A DNA stretch of 64,000 nucleotides from contig URVM01000001.1 in NCBI GenBank assembly GCA_900551325.1, positions 248,001-312,000 of the forward strand. Reading direction: 5' to 3'. The notes below the pieces were generated by a model. It saw only the letters and a program-made list of their open reading frames with translations. It did no database searches and was not told the DNA's origin. The stretch is from an uncultured Eubacteriales bacterium (lineage in GTDB: Bacteria; Bacillota; Clostridia; Lachnospirales; Cellulosilyticaceae). Below, in pieces: positions 29,093 through 36,282 of this stretch. Numbering within the stretch: the stretch's first letter is position 1; each line of letters opens with the position of its first letter. Both the position numbers and the translations under genes were made by a program.

Positions 29093-29121
29093 TTGACTTT
29101 TCTTTAATAGCATGATAATCT
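29093..29121 (+). promoter_or_regulatory. Possible promoter of the degV unit
   Basis: TTGACT (29093-29098), a 17-nt spacer and TAATCT (29116-29121), 87 nt before the degV start. The -10 match is weak. Confidence 0.35.
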
Positions 29122-29207
29122 ATCTTATATAGTTTCAAAAACTACATAGTGTAGATTGTTGAACCAAATTCTTTATACCATTACATTAATCCACAGGAGA
29201 TATTACT

Positions 29208-30059
29208 ATGATTAAAATACTATCAGATTCATCATCCCTTTACTCGAAAAAACAAGCTCTAGCAAACAATCTTGATATTTCATCCCTTGCAGTAACTATT
29301 AACAATAAGACTTACATAGAATATGAAGAAATCCAAACTCCAGCATTTATTGCTCTTATTCATGAAGGGCATATTCCTACTTCGTCTCAACCCTCTATTG
29401 GCGACGTATTAGACTTATACAATACCTATCCAGATGATGAACTTATTAATATCTCAATGGCTGATGGTTTATCTGGTACCTATCAATCAGCTTGTATGGC
29501 AAAAGAAATGGCTTCAAACCCTGATCGCATTCATGTTATTAATTCCCAAACACTTTGTGGACCACAACAATATCTTGTTGATTTAGCCGTAGCTTTAGCT
29601 CAAGAAGGTAAATCATCTGAAGAAATCATTAGTGAAATCCAGCATGCTATCAAACATACAAAATCTTATCTTATCCCTCATGATTTTGATTACCTTGTTC
29701 GAGGTGGTCGATTATCACCTCTTGTAGGAAAAATTGGTGGCTTAATTAAATTAGTTCCTGTAACTACTCTTTCCGAAGATGGAAAATCTCTAGATAAATT
29801 TGCAGTAGCACGTAGCTTCAAAAAAGCTATAGGAAAAATCTGTGAAGCAATGCAAGGAGATGGTGTAGACTCAAATTGTAAAATCTATATTGCTCATGCC
29901 TTAAAAGAAGATTTAGCCCAGGAAGCAAAAACTATTATTTCAGATTTCATTAAAGATGCAGATATCGAAATTAAGGTTTTAGGACCTGCTTTTACCACTC
30001 AAGGTGGCCCTGGTTGTGTGGCTATACAATGGATTAAAAAGCATGAATTACTGAAATAA
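29208..30059 (+). CDS. DegV-family fatty-acid-binding protein
   Basis: 283 residues. The N-terminal KILSDSSS and the TSQPSIGD and GLSGTYQSA motifs are DegV signatures; YLVRGGRLSPLVGKIGGLI lines the acyl-binding site. In Firmicutes such proteins (FakB) present fatty acids to the FakA kinase. No fakA is in the window. The next gene follows after 17 nt and probably shares the transcript. Confidence 0.92.
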   Translation: MIKILSDSSSLYSKKQALANNLDISSLAVTINNKTYIEYEEIQTPAFIALIHEGHIPTSSQPSIGDVLDLYNTYPDDELINISMADGLSGTYQSACMAKEMASNPDRIHVINSQTLCGPQQYLVDLAVALAQEGKSSEEIISEIQHAIKHTKSYLIPHDFDYLVRGGRLSPLVGKIGGLIKLVPVTTLSEDGKSLDKFAVARSFKKAIGKICEAMQGDGVDSNCKIYIAHALKEDLAQEAKTIISDFIKDADIEIKVLGPAFTTQGGPGCVAIQWIKKHELLK

Positions 30060-30076
30060 ATTTTAAGGAGGTTCGT

Positions 30077-30580
30077 ATGGATCTTTCAACATTTCATCTA
30101 CCTAGATTTCACGAACTACCCTCTGTTCCTTTATACAAAGAACAAGTGATCACCTATTTAGAAGATGTTATGAAGCCTATAACTATACATACAGACGAAA
30201 AATTATTAACACCTACTATGCTTAATAATTACGTCAAACAAAAAATTGTTTCACCACCAAAAGATAAGAAATACACACAAAATCATTTAGCTTATCTGAT
30301 TGTGGTCTGTCTCTTAAAACAACTTTTTAGCTTGCATGAAGTATGTGATCTTATTCGTATTCAAATCAAGTATGGGGATATTGAACCTTCATATGATTGC
30401 TTCTGCACTGAAGTTGAAAAAGCTTTATATGCGACTTTTCATACAAGGGACTTCTCCTATCTAAGTTTAGAAGTGAATATGAGCTGGGAAAGTGAATTAT
30501 TAAGGTCTGTTGTCATGTCCTTTGCTCATAAGCTTTATACACAGGAGCAATTACATAAGAAACTTCACTCGACTGTATAA
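30077..30580 (+). CDS. DUF1836-family protein
   Basis: 167 residues. The central segment LTPTMLNNYVKQKIVSPPKD and the following helix with HLAYLIVVCLLKQ resemble a MerR-like winged helix, as in DUF1836 proteins common in Firmicutes. A DNA-binding role is plausible but unproven. AAGGAGG precedes the ATG. It lies directly behind degV. Confidence 0.82.
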   Translation: MDLSTFHLPRFHELPSVPLYKEQVITYLEDVMKPITIHTDEKLLTPTMLNNYVKQKIVSPPKDKKYTQNHLAYLIVVCLLKQLFSLHEVCDLIRIQIKYGDIEPSYDCFCTEVEKALYATFHTRDFSYLSLEVNMSWESELLRSVVMSFAHKLYTQEQLHKKLHSTV

Positions 30581-30592
30581 GTTTAAAATTGG

Positions 30593-30641
30593 AATCCCTC
30601 ACGAATTCTAGCTAGTTGTTAGAATTTGTGGGGGATTTTGT
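30593..30641 (+). terminator. Terminator of the degV-DUF1836 unit
   Basis: AATCCCTCACGAATTCTA pairs with TTAGAATTTGTGGGGGATT (G-T pairs included), followed by TTGTTA, 13 nt after the DUF1836 stop. Confidence 0.75.
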
Positions 30642-30708
30642 TATGTGAGAAAGGTATGGTTATAAAAATTTATCGTTTGCTATGTGCAAATATATTTTGG
30701 AGAGGGTC

Positions 30709-30965
30709 GAATGACTGTCTCTTACCCGGTATACTTTGGCGTCAGTGCGGGGGTGCATTCTCCTTCAGCTTCCACTTCCAGTGGCTAAGAGGCTGTAAAC
30801 TCGGGAATCGCAAGAACGCCAGAAACTTGCTTCGCTTCAAACAGTCTGGCTAAAACCCTTGCCCATCCACTCGTTAACATCCTCTAAGCCACCTCCATAA
30901 GCCGCTTCCGGAGAACGCACCCCCACCCTGCCACCTTTTAGATGTATAGGAAGAGACAGTCATTC
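30709..30965. repeat. TIR-bounded ~260-bp repeat, copy 1
   Basis: Bounded by GAATGACTGTCTCTT (30709-30723) and its exact reverse complement (30951-30965). The interior also pairs with itself: GGGGGTGC plus TTCTCC near the left arm answer GGAGAA plus GCACCCCC near the right, and GTGGCTAAGAGG nearly complements CCTCTAAGCCAC. It is far more GC-rich than its surroundings and has no gene of its own. Near-identical copies lie at 35524-35795 and 52498-52743. Confidence 0.85.
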
Positions 30966-31149
30966 TAGTCTACTTTCCTTTGTAAGTTTACTTTTTTAAT
31001 AGACACTTTATCTACTAATTATACGGCATAGTATATCTCATACTTCATTCTATAGAACGTTCCAAATTGAACAATTATAAACTCTAGAACGGACTCACCA
31101 GCAGTATCAATACAATGTGAATTTGTACAATTTATCCACGCTGTCATTG

Positions 31150-31716
31150 TAACTTTCTTACAAAGATAAATAAATTCTAAAAAACTTTCGACGGTTTTAG
31201 GTTGCTCCAGACTATATAGATAGTATAGGGCAAAACAAATACTAGTTAGCTTTTGCACTATATAAAGAAAGAGAGTGTAAAAACATTTGGTTTTCCCCCC
31301 ACCAGTAAGTGTGGCATCCTCTTTCTAAAAACCAATAACCTAAAGTTGTGGTAGCTTGGGTTATTGGCAAAATGAATTTCAAAGATGAATAAAGTGACAC
31401 CAAACTTCTAAGTAGGTATAAGACTTAGACGGCGAGATGGGAAATCAAAAGGTACCTCTAAACGCTGACATAGCTTGTGGCAACTAACTCGTGTGAAACT
31501 GTATGATACAGCTCTGGCATAGAGAGGAACCCCACCAGTGTATGCAGGTCCGTAGGCACGGCCAGGGCGATGACCTTGAAGCTTTATAAGGACAAGCCAA
31601 AAAGAATCTAGGTATATCTTACGCATCTTTGAATCCTACTACCACAACAAAAGCTGCCATAAAGTACAGGCAAGACACATCTGGGGGGATGAGTCTGTAC
31701 TTTTGGCAGCATTTTG
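31150..31716 (+). ncRNA. Candidate large structured RNA, copy A
   Basis: About 560 nt, homologous throughout to 62185-62756 on the other strand. Visible helices are AGAAAGAG/CTCTTTCT, a hairpin 31332-31340 with 31358-31367, and CTGTAT-G-ATACAG at 31499-31511. The loop GTTGTGGTAG (31345-31354) is the exact reverse complement of 31639-31648, just before the 3' hairpin. Both the hairpin stem and the CTGTAT stem differ in copy B with pairing kept. The element ends in a terminator-like hairpin (31649-31715). Reading frames inside it do not follow the conservation, so a non-coding product is likely. The 5' boundary is approximate. Confidence 0.7.
31649..31716 (+). terminator. GCTGCC hairpin at the 3' end of copy A
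   Basis: AAAAGCTGCC with the later GGCAGC, and AAGTACAG with CTGTACTT, form a two-part stem around a loop containing CTGGGGGGAT. The same hairpin stands alone at other gene ends in the window. Confidence 0.7.
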
Positions 31717-31750
31717 TCATTTGATTATATTTAGGTTATTTCTTATCCTT

Positions 31751-32683
31751 TTATTCTACCTGATACACCTTGGAATAAATAGGTGTGCCCGTTGAATAAT
31801 TCTTCATAGGCTCAACTTTAACACGTACGTATTTCCCCTTTAATTCTTTTGGCATCTTATATTGGCTACTACCGTGCCAATATCTATCCTCTTTAGGATT
31901 TTTCATCTCTTTATCATCTGAGTATTCCCATGAAATAATTGATCCTATCACTTTCTTATTTCCTGCAAAAACTTCTGCCATATATCTTTCACCTATTTCC
32001 ATCGTATCTCCAATTACTTCTTTATTAGGTAATATGTAGATTTCTAATTCGCTTATTTGCTCTAATTTTTCTGGTACACGCTCTACTTCTAGTGTTACTT
32101 CACTATTTTTATTAAGGTTCAGTGCCATCCCACCATATGCTCCTAAAATAAAGCTATCAGTCACATCAGCCCTATCCACAGTTAACTTTTTGAACCGATA
32201 CCCTTCCTTATGAGTAGCTTCAATAATGACATAAGTTTTGTCCTTTGGTAACTCTTTAAAATCAAAAATTTCTATTCCTATTTTATCTGGCTTTGTATCA
32301 TCATATAAATAAAAGTGAATGCTTGAAACTTCAGATGCTACAACATCTTCTTTAAACTCTTTTTCTACTACAATAGTCCCCTTCTTATCAATAATCCCTA
32401 CTATTTTTTCCCCTTCCACTTCCTTTGCCACTATGGCTACACCCTCTTTAAAGTTAGAAGCCCATTTAAACTGAGGTTTAATAATCCATTCACCTTTTTG
32501 ATTGATAAAGCCCCATGCTTCTCCTTCTTTAGCGGGTGCTAAACCTTCATTGAAACTTTGTACTTCTTTAAATTGTGAAACAATCCCTTTCACAGGCTCA
32601 CTTCCCCATAAAGCCGTTGTTTGCATAAATATGCCCCAACCCATACACAAACAAATAATTCCTCTTCCTGTTTTCCTTAACAT
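31751..32683 (-). CDS. Secreted WG-repeat protein
   Basis: 310 residues. An N-terminal signal-like stretch (GRGIICLCMGWGIFMQTTALWG) is followed by WG-repeat-like units (EGLAPAKEGEAWGFINQKGEW, EGVAIVAK...VGIIDKKG) covering about residues 40-110. The rest is beta-rich and unassigned, with a segment resembling an exported adhesive or sensing domain. It lies upstream of the RNA element and 28 nt downstream of the DUF1877 gene on the same strand, so the two may be cotranscribed. Confidence 0.75.
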   Translation of the reverse strand: MLRKTGRGIICLCMGWGIFMQTTALWGSEPVKGIVSQFKEVQSFNEGLAPAKEGEAWGFINQKGEWIIKPQFKWASNFKEGVAIVAKEVEGEKIVGIIDKKGTIVVEKEFKEDVVASEVSSIHFYLYDDTKPDKIGIEIFDFKELPKDKTYVIIEATHKEGYRFKKLTVDRADVTDSFILGAYGGMALNLNKNSEVTLEVERVPEKLEQISELEIYILPNKEVIGDTMEIGERYMAEVFAGNKKVIGSIISWEYSDDKEMKNPKEDRYWHGSSQYKMPKELKGKYVRVKVEPMKNYSTGTPIYSKVYQVE

Positions 32684-32711
32684 ATCTTCCCCTCTTTCCC
32701 AATTCTATTTT

Positions 32712-33197
32712 CTATCCAATCAAAAATACACTATTTTTTCCACCTCCTACTGCTTTTTTAAAGAAGTCTTTGAGTTCCTTCAAATGAAATAATACATACT
32801 CATACAATTCTTCTTCATCTTCTGCTTCATTAAATACTGGATAAACACCTTTTTGTGCCATTTCCTTAACTGAGACTTTTTCTCTTAGATCTTCAACTAG
32901 AAAGCACTCTAATGCTTCGTAAGCAGCTTGAACCTCTGCTTTATTCAAATATGTAAGAGGACCATAACCTAGATTATTATTGTTAGCAGGTGTTCCTCCC
33001 AAAACAACTAAAGACAAAGGATTATTAGGTACTACATCTACATCTCCTGTCAAAACATAATGGAGTAAATGCCACGCTTGATCAATCTCTAAAATATCTT
33101 CCCCTGACAACATAAATGTTGGATTGTCAATCTCATTTAATTTTAGCTTTTCAAGTTCCTTATCATCTACCAATCTGTAATACCCAACCATACTCAT
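32712..33197 (-). CDS. DUF1877 (YfbM-like) protein
   Basis: 161 residues. The start MVGYYRLVDDKELEKL, the IDQAWHLLHYVLTGD segment and GYGPLTYLNKAEVQ are typical of DUF1877, a small soluble family of unknown function found in accessory regions. No catalytic motif is known. Confidence 0.82.
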   Translation of the reverse strand: MSMVGYYRLVDDKELEKLKLNEIDNPTFMLSGEDILEIDQAWHLLHYVLTGDVDVVPNNPLSLVVLGGTPANNNNLGYGPLTYLNKAEVQAAYEALECFLVEDLREKVSVKEMAQKGVYPVFNEAEDEEELYEYVLFHLKELKDFFKKAVGGGKNSVFLIG

Positions 33198-33411
33198 ATA
33201 CGATCCCTCCTAAATTTTAATTTATCTATCTCTTTATACATTATACAGGAAACTTGTGCAAAAAGTATATATAATAAAATATTATCAAAATATTATACCC
33301 TTTTACTTCACTTCAGTACAAGGATAGCTAAATTGTTTTAATTATATTGAAAAATCAAAATTATATGTTACTCTTATATAGAATGTTAAATTATCTTAGG
33401 AGGTTTTTGTA

Positions 33412-35466
33412 ATGTTGAAGAAACTATTAACAGTTTTATTATGCTGTATAACCTTGTTTCAAGGCATTCCTGTATTAGGTCAGGCTCAATTTACCAACCA
33501 ACTGAAATCCTATGGTGTTATTGATGATATTACTAGCTGTGGCAACGCACTTATTGGTACTAACTCTACTGGGCACATTATCATGTCTAGCAACAAAGGA
33601 GCTTCTTGGCACCAAGTAACTACAGATGACACTATGTATAGAAAAGTTATCAAAAAAGATAACACTGTACTTGTTCATGGTTTATCTAGAAATGCTGGCA
33701 TTGCTCTTTATGAAAATCAAAAATGGCAAAGCTATACCTTCCCTCATCCTATAGTAGGCATAGGTACAACTTCAACAGGTTTTACAATGGTACTGGGTAA
33801 TGGTAATGTATTAACTTCCCCAACTGGTCAAAAGGATACTTGGACTACTACTACCACAGGTGCTAATGCTTTTACTCAACCTTTTAGAAAAATGTACTAC
33901 ATAAATGGTACTTGGGCTGTCTTAGGTTCTGATTCTATCCTATATACCACTAAAGATTTTAAGACCAAAACAGCTCTTGACTACACTGTTGTACGAGATA
34001 TACTCTTACAGAATGATAAGCTTTTTTTAATCAGCGAAGCTAGAAACAATCCTATTATTACCTTGGATGCTTCCTTTAAAGAAATTGCTATTTCTCCAAC
34101 TACCAAAGATCGCTCTATAACAGACAAAGGCGCCTATAGCAAACTTATATCTATCAATGGAAATATTTATGCTGTAGGTACAAAAGGTGGAATTGTAGAT
34201 TGTAACAAAACACTTGTAGGAACTATTGATCAAACATTCTATCCATTCCCGCTTGCAGTATGCTCAGATGATGTCTCTCTTTATGTAGCTGATCAAGGTA
34301 CAGGACTCACATCTTATAATTTTTCACTACAAACTACCTCCAAACTACTTGATAGTGGCTTACAAAAAAAGCTTTACCAAATAAATGATGAACTGTGGGC
34401 ATTAGAACCTTTAACCTCTAGTCTTTACCTTGTTAATAAAGACAGTACCATTACTTCCTTCCCAAATATTCAACAACACATATCTGGTCCTGAAGGCTTC
34501 TTTAAAAGAGGGTCTGATTATGTTCTTAGAACTTATGTGGGTACCGAAAGTGTTTCAAAAGATTTAAAAACATGGACACTTTCAGAAGACCGCATTGTTG
34601 TGGATGCTTCTCAAACAGATGTACGAGACAGTGGCATGACCTTATGGCGCCTTAAAATGACTAATCCTCTTAAAATAGGAGATCTTATGTACTATATTTC
34701 TGTGGATGCAGCTGGTACAAAAAATAATACGGTCTTAACCTGTATTTTGGATGTTCCAAAAACAGAAACTGAATATATAGTTTCTAATAATGTAGGCTTA
34801 ACTATTACCGAAAAGGGACAGGAAATTAAATTAGGCGGGCTAGGTCTAACTATTAAACCTACTAATGATAAGTCTCATACTCCTGACCGCTCCACAAGCG
34901 CTGATAAACTTATTGTTTTACCTGAAAAAAAAGGTGAAACTACTCTCAATGCCTTTTCTCTAGGTATTGGCCCTATTCAAACCATTGTTCCTTTTAAAAA
35001 CAACCTTATTGCAGTAGGTGGTGGAAATGGACAGTTTATGCTGCTCGAACAACGAAAAGTAGGCAAAACTACCGAAATAGCTTATAAATCTCGTACTCAA
35101 TTTAAGATTCCTTCCCATGATGCAGATGTAAAATATATCTTTGCTACACCAGATACCTTATATGTAGCAATTAATCGTGACGTGTATTGGAGTAAAGACG
35201 GTATCAATTGGGAAAGTAGCAAGGTACCTGTATTACCTGAGCTCTTTAATGGGGCTATTAAAGGTATCGCCTATGGCAACGGCATATGTATGGTCATTTG
35301 TTATGGAAACGAAACCTTTTATAGTACGGATATGAAAACATGGAATTATATAAAAGTTGCACCTGGTAGTCAACTTGAAGAAATCTCTTTTAGTAACAAC
35401 AAATTTTTCATTACTACCTTTGAAGGCGGCATCTGGGCTGGTACACCCTCTCCAAAAGCTAAATAG
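33412..35466 (+). CDS. Secreted beta-propeller-like protein
   Basis: 684 residues with a clear signal peptide (KKLLTVLLCCITLFQGIPVLG, cleavage near residue 25). The body is beta-rich with recurring Ser/Asp-x-Asp-G-x-x-W-type motifs (SSNKGASWHQV, TTKDFKT, WSKDGINWES, YSTDMKTWNY) of the Asp-box/BNR kind, spaced through the chain as in propellers. I cannot assign an enzyme. The TAG stop is three bases before a 21-bp hairpin, and a copy of the TIR repeat follows immediately. Confidence 0.75.
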   Translation: MLKKLLTVLLCCITLFQGIPVLGQAQFTNQLKSYGVIDDITSCGNALIGTNSTGHIIMSSNKGASWHQVTTDDTMYRKVIKKDNTVLVHGLSRNAGIALYENQKWQSYTFPHPIVGIGTTSTGFTMVLGNGNVLTSPTGQKDTWTTTTTGANAFTQPFRKMYYINGTWAVLGSDSILYTTKDFKTKTALDYTVVRDILLQNDKLFLISEARNNPIITLDASFKEIAISPTTKDRSITDKGAYSKLISINGNIYAVGTKGGIVDCNKTLVGTIDQTFYPFPLAVCSDDVSLYVADQGTGLTSYNFSLQTTSKLLDSGLQKKLYQINDELWALEPLTSSLYLVNKDSTITSFPNIQQHISGPEGFFKRGSDYVLRTYVGTESVSKDLKTWTLSEDRIVVDASQTDVRDSGMTLWRLKMTNPLKIGDLMYYISVDAAGTKNNTVLTCILDVPKTETEYIVSNNVGLTITEKGQEIKLGGLGLTIKPTNDKSHTPDRSTSADKLIVLPEKKGETTLNAFSLGIGPIQTIVPFKNNLIAVGGGNGQFMLLEQRKVGKTTEIAYKSRTQFKIPSHDADVKYIFATPDTLYVAINRDVYWSKDGINWESSKVPVLPELFNGAIKGIAYGNGICMVICYGNETFYSTDMKTWNYIKVAPGSQLEEISFSNNKFFITTFEGGIWAGTPSPKAK

Positions 35467-35468
35467 GT

Positions 35469-35523
35469 ATCAAAATACAGGCAAGACACCTCTGGGAAGA
35501 TGTGTCTTGCCTGTATTTTTGAT
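35469..35523 (+). terminator. Terminator sharing the repeat hairpin sequence
   Basis: 35469-35489 pairs with 35502-35523 (21 bp, one bulged T) around a loop reading CTCTGGGAAGAT. The TACAGGCAAGACAC word is the same as in the GCTGCC hairpin family, so this is probably a derivative. It abuts repeat copy 2. Confidence 0.75.
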
Positions 35524-35795
35524 GTAGATTCGAATAACTGTCTCTTTCCTTATCTCCTTTGGCGTCAGTGTGGGGGTACATTCTCCTTCAGCTTCCACTT
35601 CCAGTAGCTAAGAGGCTGTAAACTCACGAATCACAAGAACGCCAGAAACTTGCTTCGCTTCGAACACCTGGCTAAAATCCTTGTTCATCCGCTCATTAAC
35701 ATCCTCTAAGCCACCTCCATAAGCCGCTTCCGGAGAACGTACCCCCACCCTGCCACCTTTTAGATGTATAGGAAGAGACAGTCATTCTAGTCTAC
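35524..35795. repeat. TIR-bounded ~260-bp repeat, copy 2
   Basis: The core arms are GAATAACTGTCTCTT (35532-35546) and AAGAGACAGTCATTC (35773-35787). In this copy the arms extend outward to GTAGATTC and TAGTCTAC, making about 23 bp of inverted repeat. The interior is nearly identical to copies 1 and 3, including the GGGGGT and ACCCCC segments. Confidence 0.85.
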
Positions 35796-35859
35796 TTTCC
35801 TCTGTAATTCTAATTTTAATTGGGTAAATCTATTAAAAGCAAATACTCTTACAACAGTG

Positions 35860-36252
35860 TTAACTTCTTGCAAACTTCATAACATATACTTTAGCTAATG
35901 GAATGTCCGCCGGTGCCAATGGATACTCTAAAAGCTTACTTACTTCCACCCATTCATAAGTGTCATGATCAGTAAGCTGAATTTTTCCTTTTAGAAGTTT
36001 AGCTGTATAACCATAAAGTGCTACAACTTTATCACCATAATCGTATTCACTAACACCTACATAAGCATCCACTTCTATCTCTATACCCATTTCTTCCTTT
36101 AGCTCTCGTATGAGGCATGCCTCTTTGGTTTCGCCTTCTTCAACTTTTCCACCAGGAAACTCCCAATATCCCGCTAAAGGCTTACCTACTCTTTTCCTAG
36201 CAATAAGTACTTTATCTTCTTGTGTAATAAGTGCCGCTGTTACGTGTATCAT
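35860..36252 (-). CDS. MutT-like Nudix hydrolase
   Basis: 130 residues, the size of MutT. The Nudix box is GGKVEEGETKEACLIRELKEE (G-x5-E-x7-RELxEE, residues about 35-55), preceded by GYWEFPGG. The family clears oxidised or unusual nucleoside triphosphates, with 8-oxo-dGTP the likely substrate. It lies 30 nt downstream of the helicase gene on the same strand, suggesting a shared transcript. Confidence 0.9.
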   Translation of the reverse strand: MIHVTAALITQEDKVLIARKRVGKPLAGYWEFPGGKVEEGETKEACLIRELKEEMGIEIEVDAYVGVSEYDYGDKVVALYGYTAKLLKGKIQLTDHDTYEWVEVSKLLEYPLAPADIPLAKVYVMKFARS

Positions 36253-36282
36253 CTACTTTTCCTCTACTTTAACTTTATCTAC

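Noticed and set aside
30626..30853. Open frame of 75 codons across the TIR repeat
   Set aside because: It spans a terminator and half of a self-complementary repeat; the frame is not maintained in the other two copies.
31019..31258. Open frame of 79 codons on the minus strand
   Set aside because: It overlaps the upstream part of the RNA element, whose homologous bases in copy B carry different indels; no ribosome site and no recognisable protein.
31408..31626. Open frame of 72 codons on the minus strand inside RNA element copy A
   Set aside because: The frame runs antisense to the conserved RNA, is not kept in copy B and has no ribosome site.
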